A stretch of DNA of 64,000 bases from Dokdonella immobilis (GCF_900115085.1 NZ_FOVF01000020.1:1-64000); one strand, 5' to 3'. Positions 39,245 through 48,406 are shown, counted from the first letter of the stretch. Numbers and translations: made by a program. The notes: a model not told the origin generated them from the sequence alone.

Positions 39245-39519
39245 TGGGTCCCCCGAGTGCGCAGGATGGGCCTCCGCTCGGCCTGCGCAACGGCAGAGTA
39301 TGCCAAGTTCCCGGGGGCCGTGGTTGGCAGGCACCACTGGATGAGTGGGCGGCAGGCCTCCCTCGCCAGCACTATTCATCAAGTTCACAAGCGCTCGCGT
39401 ACCCCGGGAATCCGCGCGGCCCTCCGCTGATTCGGAGGCCTTCTATCCTTTCAATCGCGACAGTCCGCGCGGATCCAGGGTCCTGCGCGTTCGCTGGGTG
39501 GATGCACCAATGGCCCGGA

Positions 39520-39810
39520 CTAGGGAGGCTCTGAACAAGTGGCGCAATCGTCATGACGTTCAGAAGGCTCGCCAAAGGTGCTGCGTGGCGAGGTGAAGGC
39601 TGGTTGCCTTGACGAGCCGCGCGGTGCCTTTGGCGGGCCTTCTGGACGCTACCCTTCATCCATCGGATCAAGCGCTTGGGCGACGCCTGCCCGCACGCAG
39701 CCCTTTGTTGCGCCGCCTTGAAATACGGCCAGTCTGTCTGCGTCGGCGCGCCGCGATCTGCACGCAGGCAGGCGTCGTGACGGTTGTGCCACTTGTTCAG
39801 AGCTCCCTAG
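39520..39810. mobile_element. IS5-like MITE with CTAG target duplication
   Basis: A 283-bp element (39524-39806) flanked by direct CTAG copies at 39520-39523 and 39807-39810. Its ends are nearly perfect inverted repeats: GGGAGGCTCTGAACAAGTGG on the left and, read inward, GGGAGCTCTGAACAAGTGG on the right, with one deletion and one mismatch over 24 nt. CTAG duplications and GAG-CTCTGAACA ends are typical of IS5-group transposons (from memory). No transposase is encoded, so it is non-autonomous. Inside, 39558-39585 pairs with 39620-39647 to form a 28-bp hairpin. The right CTAG contains the stop codon of the hydrolase at 39807. The other 275 nt between the diguanylate cyclase start and this element hold nothing recognisable. 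Confidence 0.75.
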
Positions 39811-40763
39811 AGCGAACCGAGGAAATCCAGGATCAGGGCGTTCACCGCAGCGGCCTTCTCGCGCTGGATCCAGTGGCCACCGCCTTCGATGATGTGGCAG
39901 CCGCGCAGGCCGGGCAGGGTCTCGGCGAAGCGGTCCATGCCCGAGCGCGAGCTCGAAAATTTCAGCACATCGTCTTTCTCGCCGGCAATGAACAGCGAGG
40001 GTTGCCGGATGGCGGCGCCGCGCCAGGCCGCCAGCAGTTCGCTGCTCTTGCGGATGGCGCGGTACCAGCTGAGCGGACCGCGAAAGCCGGTGCGTTCGAA
40101 CTCGGCGACGACGTAGGCGAAATCGTAGGCGTCGACCCACTCCGGCATCGTTTCAGGATCAGGGGTGTCGTGCAGGAAGCCTTGGCCGGCGGTCAGCCGT
40201 CCGGCAACGCCGCCGGCGCCCTCGCCGGACAGCCCGTAGTTGACGCGGCGCATGGTCGATTCGACGTCGGCCTCGAGTTCGGCTTCGGCTACTCCCGGCT
40301 GCTGGAAGTACTGGATGTAGAAGTTCTGCACGCCGCGTCGTTCGAGTTCGCTGATCAGGTCGAGTTCGTGCGGTGGCGAGTAGGGCACGCTCAATCCGGC
40401 GACGGCGCGAAAGACTTCGGGCCGCAACAGGGCCGCGTGCCACGCGGCCAGCGCGCCGAAATCGTGGCCGACAATGACCGCCTGCGATTCACCGAGGGCA
40501 TGCACGAGCTCGACCATGTCGCCGGTGCTGTGCAGCATCGTGTAATGATCGGAATCGGCGGGCGCATCGGTGCCGCCGTAGCCGCGCATGTCGGGCGCCA
40601 CGGCACGATAGCCGGCAACTGCCAGTGCCGAGAGCTGGCGCCGCCAGGAAACCCAGGATTCCGGAAAACCGTGGCACAGCAAGACCAGCGGTCCCTCGCC
40701 CTGGATCGCGACGCGCATGCGGATGCCATTGACGGCAAAGGTTTCGAGATGGGGTTCGCTCAT
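39807..40763 (-). CDS. Alpha/beta hydrolase, epoxide hydrolase-like
   Basis: 318 residues. The oxyanion motif HGFPESW (31-37), nucleophile Asp101 in VGHDFGALAAW, cap-domain tyrosines (FYIQYF, SWYRAIR) and late EGGGHWIQRE with the catalytic His are all present. This is the soluble epoxide hydrolase arrangement, in which Asp attacks the epoxide and two cap tyrosines hold it. Haloalkane dehalogenases are the alternative but normally have a Trp after the Asp. The TAG stop lies within the CTAG target duplication of the adjacent MITE, so the insertion left the coding frame intact. Confidence 0.87.
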   Translation of the reverse strand: MSEPHLETFAVNGIRMRVAIQGEGPLVLLCHGFPESWVSWRRQLSALAVAGYRAVAPDMRGYGGTDAPADSDHYTMLHSTGDMVELVHALGESQAVIVGHDFGALAAWHAALLRPEVFRAVAGLSVPYSPPHELDLISELERRGVQNFYIQYFQQPGVAEAELEADVESTMRRVNYGLSGEGAGGVAGRLTAGQGFLHDTPDPETMPEWVDAYDFAYVVAEFERTGFRGPLSWYRAIRKSSELLAAWRGAAIRQPSLFIAGEKDDVLKFSSSRSGMDRFAETLPGLRGCHIIEGGGHWIQREKAAAVNALILDFLGSL

Positions 40764-40977
40764 GCCTGCTCCGTTGGCGGCATTGATAGGGATGGCCGCT
40801 AACGGCGGAGCCTAGCAAGCCGGATCTCAAGGCAGCTCGGCCCGATCGAAGTTTCATTGGCCGAAACGGCAGACAGACTGAGGGGCGGCCCGCTGCGTCC
40901 GGCTCGAACTTGTGACGAACGTGCGGCTTTCCCAAGCGTGTCCAGCAACAGCGGCATCTGGTCTTCGTCGAACGCAC

Positions 40978-42657
40978 TCAGCGTGGGGCGGCCAGGGCCG
41001 CATGGATCTGCGCAACCACGGCTGCGCCCTCGCCGACCGCGGCCGCCACGCGCTTGGTCGAACCGGCGCGTACGTCGCCGATGGCGAAAACCAGTGGCAC
41101 GCTCGTCTCCAGCGGTAAAGGCGTCCGTCCTGGCGCAGCAGGCGAAGCCGATGCGCCGGTCATGACGTAACCGCGGTCGTCGAGTACGACCGGACAGCCG
41201 GCAAGCCAGTTCGTGTGCGCATCGGCGCCGATGAACAGGAACAGGTGGCGCAACGGCGTACGCCGGATTTCGCCGCTGTCGCGCTGGCGGAAGCTGGCCG
41301 CGGCCAGGGCGACACCGGCTTCGCCCTCGAGGGCCACGACTTCGGTACGCCGGTGCAACTCGACATTGGGCAGGGCGGCGATGCGCTCGATCAGGTAGCT
41401 CGACATCGAGCTTTCGAGGCCGTCGCCGCGGATGATCAGATTCAGCTTCTTCACCTTTGCAGCGAGGAAGACCACGGCCTGGCCGGCCGAATTGCCGCCG
41501 CCAACCAAAGCAACTTCCTCGCCTTCACAAAGGCGCGCTTCGATGGCCGAAGCCCAGTAGGACACCCCGCAGCCCTCGAAATCCGCCAGGTTCGCGATGT
41601 TCGGGCGGCGGTAGCGGACACCCGAAGCCACTACCACGCTGCGGGCGCCGACGCTCTGGCCGTCGCCCAGCTGCAACCTCAGCTTCGAGTCGCCATCCCC
41701 TTCAGCCGCGCTGCAATCGAGCCGGTCGACCTGCACTGGCACGGCGATCTCGGCGCCAAATTTTTGCGCCTGGGTGAATGCGCGCGCGGTCAGTGCCTGG
41801 CCCGAGATGCCGGTCGGAAAGCCGAAATAATTCTCGATGCGCGCCGAGGCACCGGCCTGGCCACCGAATGCCCTCGCGTCGAGGACGAGCACCGACAGGC
41901 CTTCCGAGGCCGCGTAGACGGCGGTGGCGAGACCGGCGGGGCCCGCGCCGACGACGGCAACGTCATAGCGCGCGGCCGGATCGAGTCGGGGTGTGATGCC
42001 GAGGCACCTGCCGACATCGGCTTCGCTCGGCCGGCGCAGCACGCTGCCATTCGGGCAGACCACGATCGGCATTTCCTCCTCGACGATGGCGAGTCGCTCG
42101 ATCACGAGCCTGGCGTCGGCGTCGGCGCCTGGACAAAGCACGGTATAGGGATAGCCATTGCGCGAGAGAAAGCCCTCGAGGCGCACGACCTGCGGGTCGC
42201 TGCGGCGGCCGACGATGATCAGTCCGGCGCCTCCCTCGGTGATCAGCGCGGTGCGCCGCAGGATGAAGGCACGCATGACCATCTCGCCGATGTCGGCCGA
42301 ACCGATGATCAATGCCCGCAGATGCGCCGCATCGAAGGCTACGGCCTCGCAGCCATCGGGGCCGGCGCGTCCCTCGGCCAGGGTCGGTTGGCCGGCCAAT
42401 TGGGCGACTTCGCCGGTCAGCGCCCCTTCGGGGTGGTTCGTGATCAACTCCTCGTGGCCGAGACCGGTGCGGCGGAATACATCGATGCTGCCGGCCGTGA
42501 CGAGAAAGGCCGGCGCGGCTTCGCGGCCCAGGGCAAACACGACCTCGCCCGGTTCGTAGCGCCGTGGCGGCGCGCTGGCGAAGCGCAGCGCGGTCTGCCG
42601 CTGCGGCGGCGTGAAGGTCGGAAACATCTGATGACCGCGTTCGAGCACCATGTTCAT
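40978..42657 (-). CDS. Cyclic nucleotide-binding domain fused to thioredoxin reductase-like flavoprotein
   Basis: 559 residues in three parts: a cNMP-binding domain (about 15-135), a thioredoxin/glutaredoxin-like segment (about 145-220: LIIVGRRSDPQVVRLEGFLS) and a thioredoxin-reductase-like two-dinucleotide-binding module (about 230-555) with VGAGPAGLATAVYAASEG, VGGGNSAGQAVVFLA and the FAD-closing FAIGDVRAGSTKRVAAAVGEG. The CxxC disulfide expected after GVSY is missing: the sequence reads GVSYWASAIEARLC, leaving a single Cys. It therefore cannot act as a classical thioredoxin reductase; a cNMP- or redox-responsive NAD(P)H oxidoreductase or ferredoxin/flavodoxin-type reductase is more likely. 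Domain order is reproduced in other bacteria. Function open. Confidence 0.85.
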   Translation of the reverse strand: MNMVLERGHQMFPTFTPPQRQTALRFASAPPRRYEPGEVVFALGREAAPAFLVTAGSIDVFRRTGLGHEELITNHPEGALTGEVAQLAGQPTLAEGRAGPDGCEAVAFDAAHLRALIIGSADIGEMVMRAFILRRTALITEGGAGLIIVGRRSDPQVVRLEGFLSRNGYPYTVLCPGADADARLVIERLAIVEEEMPIVVCPNGSVLRRPSEADVGRCLGITPRLDPAARYDVAVVGAGPAGLATAVYAASEGLSVLVLDARAFGGQAGASARIENYFGFPTGISGQALTARAFTQAQKFGAEIAVPVQVDRLDCSAAEGDGDSKLRLQLGDGQSVGARSVVVASGVRYRRPNIANLADFEGCGVSYWASAIEARLCEGEEVALVGGGNSAGQAVVFLAAKVKKLNLIIRGDGLESSMSSYLIERIAALPNVELHRRTEVVALEGEAGVALAAASFRQRDSGEIRRTPLRHLFLFIGADAHTNWLAGCPVVLDDRGYVMTGASASPAAPGRTPLPLETSVPLVFAIGDVRAGSTKRVAAAVGEGAAVVAQIHAALAAPR

Positions 42658-42774
42658 GGTCGAGGTTCGCCCCTGGGTGATTGCGCGACGGCTTTGCCAA
42701 CGATGGCTGCGCAGTATTCCGCAAGATCGGGTGCGGTCATAGCACGTGCCTGCTGACGATCCTGTTACGGCGAA

Positions 42775-43827
42775 TCAGCGCTGCACGACGAATTTCGCGA
42801 CCTGGACTCGACGCGGATCGGCCCATGTCGCCAACGCCCTGGGCTTTCCGTTCACGCTCTCGAGAAAGTCCAGCGTCAGTTCCTGCGTGGCCGACTTGAC
42901 CGCCTCGGCGACCTCTGCCGAATCGAAGTGGCGGCGGTCGGTGAAGACGTTGTGGCTGCCCTCGCGGTAGATCGCGAGAACCTTGAAGCGACTCGCGGTC
43001 GCGTCGAAGACCTTCTGTCGATCGGTCAGGTCCGAGCCGAAACCGGGGATGCGGATGATGTCCTCCTCCGTGGTGATGTGCAGGGTAGGGATCGTCACCG
43101 AGGCGAGGATCGGGCCCAGGTCCGCGTCGCCATAAAAGGGCGGCGCCGAGATCAGGATCGCAGCCGAAATGCGCGGGTCACGGAAGTTCAGCGTGCGCCC
43201 GTGGCGGGTGACCGTGGCGCCGGCCTCGAGCAGGGTCGTGTTGGCGCCGAAGGAATGGCCTGCGGCGGCGATCTGCTGGCGCGCAATCGACACGCCAAGC
43301 CGACTGTCGAGCAGGCGGTCGAGGGCGAAGCGGGCATCCTCGACCCGAGCGATCGCCTCGGACTCGCTTGCCGCACTGCGCAGGCGATCGATCAGGCCGA
43401 ACACGCTGCCCCGCCACAGCGAGCGGTCGCTGCCGACGTGCTGCAAATGCAAGCTGGCAACGCCGTGTTCGGCCCAGTAGCGGCCGAGGTAGGTGTAGCC
43501 ATCTCGCGAACTGCCGATGCCGGGCGAGAACACCACCAGCGGGACCTTGCCGGCCTGCGCCGCGGCCGGCCAGAACAGACGTGCCGGAACGCGCCGCTGG
43601 CGGCCCGCATCGAACCACTCGAGGTCGGTGACCTTGAAGCGCCCGACTTCGTGTGCAGGCGTCGGCCGTTCATGCCGCGCCACGGGCGATTGCGTGCTTC
43701 GTGCGTGGATCCAGGCGGGGCTGACGACAGCCGGCAGCGCGGCTGCCAACGCCAGGGCCATCAGCGCAGTGCGCAGACGCGTGCGGCGAATCGGCAAGCG
43801 GGTCGATGAAAAGCGCGAGGATGGCAT
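42775..43827 (-). CDS. Exported alpha/beta hydrolase
   Basis: 350 residues. N-terminal basic segment followed by a hydrophobic stretch (about 20-40, LMALALAAALPAVVSPAW), likely a signal peptide. Hydrolase core with VVFSPGIGSSRDGYTYLGRYWAEHG (about 96-120), nucleophile in AAAGHSFGANT (about 190-200), acidic residue in ITTEEDI and His in EGSHNVF. The pattern resembles the platelet-activating-factor acetylhydrolase and chlorophyllase-like group, acting on esters. Substrate unknown. Downstream of the cNMP-reductase gene's start and not obviously linked to neighbours. Confidence 0.75.
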   Translation of the reverse strand: MPSSRFSSTRLPIRRTRLRTALMALALAAALPAVVSPAWIHARSTQSPVARHERPTPAHEVGRFKVTDLEWFDAGRQRRVPARLFWPAAAQAGKVPLVVFSPGIGSSRDGYTYLGRYWAEHGVASLHLQHVGSDRSLWRGSVFGLIDRLRSAASESEAIARVEDARFALDRLLDSRLGVSIARQQIAAAGHSFGANTTLLEAGATVTRHGRTLNFRDPRISAAILISAPPFYGDADLGPILASVTIPTLHITTEEDIIRIPGFGSDLTDRQKVFDATASRFKVLAIYREGSHNVFTDRRHFDSAEVAEAVKSATQELTLDFLESVNGKPRALATWADPRRVQVAKFVVQR

Positions 43828-43890
43828 CGGTCGAGTTGCCGGAACGGAGCGGGCGACGCAAAGCGCATCGCCGCTGCAATGAGCGCGGTA

Positions 43891-44283
43891 TCAGTGGCGC
43901 TTCTTCGGACGCCCGGTCTTGATCGGCTGCAGGGCGTTGAGAGTGGCCAGCAGGGTCGCATCGTCGAGGCGTTCGAGGACCTGCAGGCCGGCGCGCAGCA
44001 ATTCGCTTTTCTTGGCCGGTCGCTTGAGGTCGATCGCGCGAACCTTGAGGCGCGCGATGCGCTCGAACTCGTCGCGTGGCATCGTGAAGCTGTCGCGCAC
44101 GAGCTTGATGCGGTGCTTGCCGTGCTCATTGGAGGCCGCGGGTGCCAGCTTCTTCTCGGGCTTGGTCTTGCGCTCCGGTCTTGCCGTGGCCTTTGCACGC
44201 GCGTCGGATTTCGTGACCTTCGCGGAAGCGGAAGGCCTGGCGGATCTGCGCACAGCAGACTTGCGCGCGACTGGCTTGCTCAT
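43891..44283 (-). CDS. Small basic protein, putative DNA-binding
   Basis: 130 residues. The first 55 are rich in Lys, Ala and Arg (histone-tail-like). The rest is a compact domain reading LVRDSFTMPRDEFERIARLK, then KRPAKKSELLRAGLQVLERL, then KTGRPKKRH. The strand-like FTMP followed by two helices resembles ribbon-helix-helix DNA-binding proteins. A KKSELLRAGL motif of this kind is widespread in short proteobacterial proteins of unknown function. Three 9-nt repeats in the promoter region upstream fit binding by such a protein and autoregulation (inference). Could alternatively be a nucleoid-associated protein. Confidence 0.65.
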   Translation of the reverse strand: MSKPVARKSAVRRSARPSASAKVTKSDARAKATARPERKTKPEKKLAPAASNEHGKHRIKLVRDSFTMPRDEFERIARLKVRAIDLKRPAKKSELLRAGLQVLERLDDATLLATLNALQPIKTGRPKKRH

Positions 44284-44632
44284 GGGCGGGGCTCGAAGAA
44301 GGGGATAAACAGTTTATACGGTTTATTCCGTTTTGCAATGATGACGGGGTCCGTTGTCTTCGAACCGAAACGCCTCGTTGACGTGCCTGACCCATTGCCC
44401 CGCAAGCATGACACGCACGTGGCCACAACAAGCGCGGCATGCGCGAGAACTGCCAGGCCATTCGCGCCGAAACGCGGCGCGCGCGTTCTACGTGTACGGC
44501 ACAAGGAATCCATCCGGGCAGGCCCTTCCCGGTGCTTCTCCCGGGCCGGCGGCACGCGGGAGCACCGGCGCAAGGCCTGAGGCCTGATCCGGCTGCGGAG
44601 TCAGGCGATGCCATTCCCGTTTCTGCGGCCGC
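44284..44632. promoter_or_regulatory. Promoter and repeated operator upstream of the small basic protein
   Basis: In this 349-nt gap, positions 44300-44340 are distinctly AT-rich. CAGTTTATA (44310), CGGTTTATT (44319) and CCGTTTTGC (44328) are three direct repeats with a 9-nt period. Read on the minus strand, TTGCAA and TATAAA/TAAACT give plausible -35 and -10 boxes. Ribbon-helix-helix repressors typically bind such short direct repeats. Positions 44345-44632 are GC-rich with no recognised feature. Confidence 0.45.
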
Positions 44633-44998
44633 TCATTTCTCGGATATCCAGCGCATCGCTTCCTCGTAGCGGGCATTGGGGAAAACCTTGACCGGGCAGG
44701 GCAGGGCGATCGCGAACATGCGCGCCGCCCCGGCCATCCACTCGTGGTCCGTGACCAGGGCCAGTTTTTTCCACGCCGTGAAATGTGCGAAACCGAGCTT
44801 GAGGTCGTCCCACATCGCGCTGGGCGAGTAGCGCTTGAACTCCGGTCCCAGGTGATAGAGAAAGCGCACGCTTCCATGCGTGTTGATCGCGTTCTCCATG
44901 GCCGGGACCAGCACCGTTTCGTAGTCCTTGCCGGAAACCTCGCCCGATGCCACTGCAGCGACGACGCCCTCGGGCAAATCGGAAATCAGTTTGATCAT
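44633..44998 (-). CDS. SpoIIAA/STAS-like protein
   Basis: 121 residues from ATG 44998, which follows AGGAGG by 7 nt; the open frame upstream is shadow. Begins MIKLISDLPEGVVAAVASGE and contains FLYHLGPEFKRYSPSAMWDD and WMAGAARMFAIALPCPVKVF, the hallmarks of SpoIIAA-like (DUF3478) proteins. These adopt the STAS fold seen in anti-sigma factor antagonists and appear to bind lipids or nucleotides. No anti-sigma partner gene adjoins it. About 285 nt to the ETF-QO gene contain nothing else. Confidence 0.78.
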   Translation of the reverse strand: MIKLISDLPEGVVAAVASGEVSGKDYETVLVPAMENAINTHGSVRFLYHLGPEFKRYSPSAMWDDLKLGFAHFTAWKKLALVTDHEWMAGAARMFAIALPCPVKVFPNARYEEAMRWISEK

Positions 44999-45284
44999 GC
45001 CAGGCCTCCTGTGTGATCCGCCGATGCCGGAAGCGACCCGTGCGATGCCAATCAATGAATTCGCCTATCGCCCGGTTCATCACGCAGCTTATCCCCCCGA
45101 CATGAAGGCCACGAAAACGACCGCCGCAAGGCCTGTTCGACAGGTGGAGGCCCAGGGCGCATCGGACCCACGCGAGGAAATCGCAATCGGCACTCGCGCA
45201 CAGGCACGAAGGGAACGACGAGGCCGGAAGATCTCGCCTGCGTGGAGGGACCTCCCTTGCCAGGCGTCCGTCCGCGCGGAAAAG

Positions 45285-46889
45285 TCAGAGGTTCTGGTAG
45301 TTCGGACCGCTGCCGCCCTCGGGGGTGACCCAGGTGATGATCTGGTAGGGGTCCTTGATGTCGCAGGTCTTGCAGTGCACGCAGTTGGCGGCGTTGATCT
45401 GCAGGCGCTTGCCGGCTTCGTCCTCGACGATCTCGTAGACCCCGGCCGGGCAGAAACGCGTGCAGGGATTGTCGTACTCCTCGCTGCACTTCGTGATGCA
45501 GACATTGGTGTCGGCGACCTTGAGATGGACCGGCTGGTCCTCGTCGTGCTCGGTCGCTGCGAAGTAGACGCTGGCCAGGCGGTCGCGCGGCGGCAGCGTG
45601 CGTTCGGTCCAGTCGCGCTTCGGCGATTCGTATTCGGAGACCTTCTTCAACGCGGAATGATCGGCGTGGTTCTTCAGCGTCCATGGCGAGAGGCCGGCCG
45701 TGGCGGTTTCCCAGCCGGCGTTGGCGAGGCCGAACCAGAGGCCCTTGTTGAAGCCGGGCCGGATGTTGCGCACCTTGCGCAATTCCTTCATCACCACCGA
45801 GGCACGCAGCTTTGCATCCCAGCCTGCAGTCTTGCCGGTCTCGGCAATGTGTTCGGCGGCGAGCATGCCCGAGCGCATGGCCTGGTGTGTACCCTTGATC
45901 TTCGGCACGTTGACCAGGCCGGCCGAGTCGCCGATCAGCATCGCTCCGGGCATCTCGACCTTGGGCAATGACTGGTAGCCACCCTCGATGATCGCGCGGG
46001 CGCCGGCCGAAAGGATCTCGCCGCCTTCGAGCAAGGGTTTGAACAGGGGGTGGTTCTTGAGCTGCTGGAAGGCCTCGAACGGCTTGAATTCGGGGTCGGC
46101 GTAGTCGAGGCCGGCGACGAAGCCGATCGCGACGCGGTCCTTGTCGAGATGGTAGAGGAAGCTGCCGCCGTAGATCGCGGGATCGAGTGGCCAGCCCAGC
46201 GTGTGCACGATCTTGCCCGCTTCGCCGCGGCCTTCGGGCAACTGCCAGAGTTCCTTGAGGCCGATGCCGTAGGTCTGCGGATTGCTTTCCGCATCGAGCC
46301 GGTAGCGCGCGATCAGCTGCTTGCTGATGCTGCCGCGGCAGCCTTCACCGAGCACGGTGATCGGGGCGACGATGTCGATGCCTTCGGTGTAGCCGGGCTT
46401 GTGCGAGCCGTCGCGGGCCACGCCCATGTCACCGATGCGCACGCCCTTGACCGCGCCGGCGTCGTCGAAAATCGCTTCGCTGGCGGCGAAGCCCGGAAAC
46501 ACGTCGACACCGAGGGCCTCGGCCTGCGGCGCGAGCCAGGCGCACAGGGCGCCGAGTGAGACGATGAAATTGCCGTGGTTGTGCAGTTGCGGCGGCACGA
46601 TCGGGAACTTCGTCGCGCGTGCGTGATCGCGCAGCCACCAGAACTCGTCCTTGCCGGCCGGTACGCAGATCGGTGGCGGACTGGCCCCCCATTCCGGCAG
46701 CAGTTCATTGAGCGGTTGCGGCTCGATGACCGCGCCGGACAGAATCTGCGCGCCGATCGCCGAGGCTTTCTCGATCACGCAGACGTTCAGGTCGGGCTTC
46801 AGTTGCTTGAGGCGGATCGCGAACGCGAGCCCGGCCGGACCCGCGCCGACCGTGATGACGTCGTACTGCATCGTTTCGCGTTCGCTCAT
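45285..46889 (-). CDS. Electron transfer flavoprotein-ubiquinone oxidoreductase
   Basis: 534 residues, close to the usual length. The FAD domain starts with VGAGPAGLAFAIRL (about 15-28) and has the GAQILSGAVIEP and LGEGCRGSISKQL blocks. The membrane-associating ubiquinone-binding region is in the middle. The C-terminal 4Fe-4S domain has CITKCSEEYDNPC, CPAGVYEIV and CVHCKTCDIKDP, giving the four cluster cysteines. It accepts electrons from the ETF encoded at 5-7 kb and reduces ubiquinone. Here it is a single gene, not in an operon with etfBA. Confidence 0.96.
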   Translation of the reverse strand: MSERETMQYDVITVGAGPAGLAFAIRLKQLKPDLNVCVIEKASAIGAQILSGAVIEPQPLNELLPEWGASPPPICVPAGKDEFWWLRDHARATKFPIVPPQLHNHGNFIVSLGALCAWLAPQAEALGVDVFPGFAASEAIFDDAGAVKGVRIGDMGVARDGSHKPGYTEGIDIVAPITVLGEGCRGSISKQLIARYRLDAESNPQTYGIGLKELWQLPEGRGEAGKIVHTLGWPLDPAIYGGSFLYHLDKDRVAIGFVAGLDYADPEFKPFEAFQQLKNHPLFKPLLEGGEILSAGARAIIEGGYQSLPKVEMPGAMLIGDSAGLVNVPKIKGTHQAMRSGMLAAEHIAETGKTAGWDAKLRASVVMKELRKVRNIRPGFNKGLWFGLANAGWETATAGLSPWTLKNHADHSALKKVSEYESPKRDWTERTLPPRDRLASVYFAATEHDEDQPVHLKVADTNVCITKCSEEYDNPCTRFCPAGVYEIVEDEAGKRLQINAANCVHCKTCDIKDPYQIITWVTPEGGSGPNYQNL

Positions 46890-46993
46890 GCTGGAGTCCT
46901 GTCTGATCCGGTCCAGCGGCCATTGTCCGGGTTCGCGACGCGGGCAGCAATTCGCAGTTGCGGCATAATCGGAGTAACGAACAGGATTCCCGC

Positions 46994-48406
46994 ATGACCG
47001 ACAGCGAACAAGCGGAACTCTCCAACGAGCGCCTGCGTGGCGCCAGCGCCTTTCAACTGCTGCACTGGATGGCCGCCGGCCGCATCGATTCGCGGCGCCT
47101 GGTGTCGATCTACCGAAACGCCATCGCCGCGGAAAATGCGTCGCTCAACGCCTTCGTCGCGATCAACGAAGGCGTGGCCGACCTGGCCGCCGCCAGCGAC
47201 GCGCGGCGCGCGGCGAAGAACGTGATCGGCCGCCTCGACGGCCTCGCCGTGGCGATCAAGGACAACATCGATGTGGCCGGCATGCCGACCGCGCTCGGCC
47301 TGCCAGGGCGCAAGGCGCGCATGGCCAGCGAGGACGCCAGTGTCGTCGCGCGCCTGCGCGCGGCCGGCGCCCTGGTCCTCGGCAAGACCAGCGTCGACGA
47401 GGCGGCGCTTGGCACCACCGGGACCACCTCGGCGGCGGGGCCGACCTGCAATCCGCATCGACCCGAATTCAACGCCGGTGGCTCCTCGGCCGGCTCCGCA
47501 GTGGCAGTAGCGGCCGGATTGTGCAGCTTCGCGATCGGCACCGACACGCTCGGCTCGGTGCGCATTCCAGCCAGCCATTGCGGCATCTATGGCCTGCGCC
47601 CGACCCTCGGAGAAATCTCGAGCGCGGGCGTGGTTCCCGCCGCGCGCCGCCTCGACAGCGTCGGCATCCTGGCCCGCTCGGTGCAGGACCTGGCCATCGT
47701 GCTGCAGGTGCTCGACGCCTACGATGCCGACGATGCGCGCTCGCGTCGGCGCCGCGTGGCCCTGTCGCCTCCGGACTGGGAGCCCGGGCGCCTGCGCAGC
47801 GGCTTCCTGCCGAACCTGGCCGCACTCGGCGTCAGCCGCGAGGTCTGCAGCGTATTTTCAAGGGCCACCGACGCCCTCGGCCTCGAACTGGGCGAACGCA
47901 TGGATGCGGATTTCTCGGGCTACGATTTCGCCCGCATGCGCCGCGCCGCGTTGCTGATCATGGAAAGCGAACTGGCCTGCGAGCTCGAAGCCGATCTCGA
48001 AGACGGCGTGCATCCGGTCTCTCCGCGCCTGCGTGACATGCTCGAATTCGCCCGGCGCAAGTCGGCAGTGGACTACGCGGCGGCCGACCGCCTGCTCGAC
48101 AAGGCCGTGCGCAAGGCGCGCCAGTTGTTCGAGCAGATCGACGTGCTGGTCATGCCGACGGTATCCCAGGGGCCCTACCGGATCGGCGAGACCGAACGGG
48201 CCAACGATGCCGATCTGTGCAGCTTTGCCAGCGTCGCCGGTTGTCCAGCGGTCAGCCTGCCGATGGGCCGTCTCGAAAACGGCATGCCGGTCGGACTGCA
48301 GCTGGTCGGTGCGCCGGGCTCCGACCTGCGCCTGCTCGAGCTGGCCGAAGTCTGCGCGTCGCGGCTCGACGCCGCTCCGGACTATCCGGTCACGCCCATA
48401 CGCTGA
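46994..48406 (+). CDS. Amidase signature family protein
   Basis: 470 residues from ATG 46994. The Ser-cisSer-Lys triad is visible as Lys89 (AVAIKDNID), Ser164 (AGGSSAGSAVA) and nucleophile Ser188 (TDTLGSVRIPA), with the spacing of the family. The GatA-type CxxC zinc site is absent and gatB/gatC do not adjoin, so a tRNA amidotransferase role is unlikely. Closest in style to AtzF/allophanate hydrolase-like and other small-amide hydrolases. Substrate unknown. Convergent with the Mla lipoprotein, 6 nt apart. Confidence 0.87.
   Translation: MTDSEQAELSNERLRGASAFQLLHWMAAGRIDSRRLVSIYRNAIAAENASLNAFVAINEGVADLAAASDARRAAKNVIGRLDGLAVAIKDNIDVAGMPTALGLPGRKARMASEDASVVARLRAAGALVLGKTSVDEAALGTTGTTSAAGPTCNPHRPEFNAGGSSAGSAVAVAAGLCSFAIGTDTLGSVRIPASHCGIYGLRPTLGEISSAGVVPAARRLDSVGILARSVQDLAIVLQVLDAYDADDARSRRRRVALSPPDWEPGRLRSGFLPNLAALGVSREVCSVFSRATDALGLELGERMDADFSGYDFARMRRAALLIMESELACELEADLEDGVHPVSPRLRDMLEFARRKSAVDYAAADRLLDKAVRKARQLFEQIDVLVMPTVSQGPYRIGETERANDADLCSFASVAGCPAVSLPMGRLENGMPVGLQLVGAPGSDLRLLELAEVCASRLDAAPDYPVTPIR

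Noticed and set aside
46994-48406. Amidase as GatA of the tRNA amidotransferase
   Set aside because: No gatB or gatC beside it and the GatA-specific sequence features are lacking.
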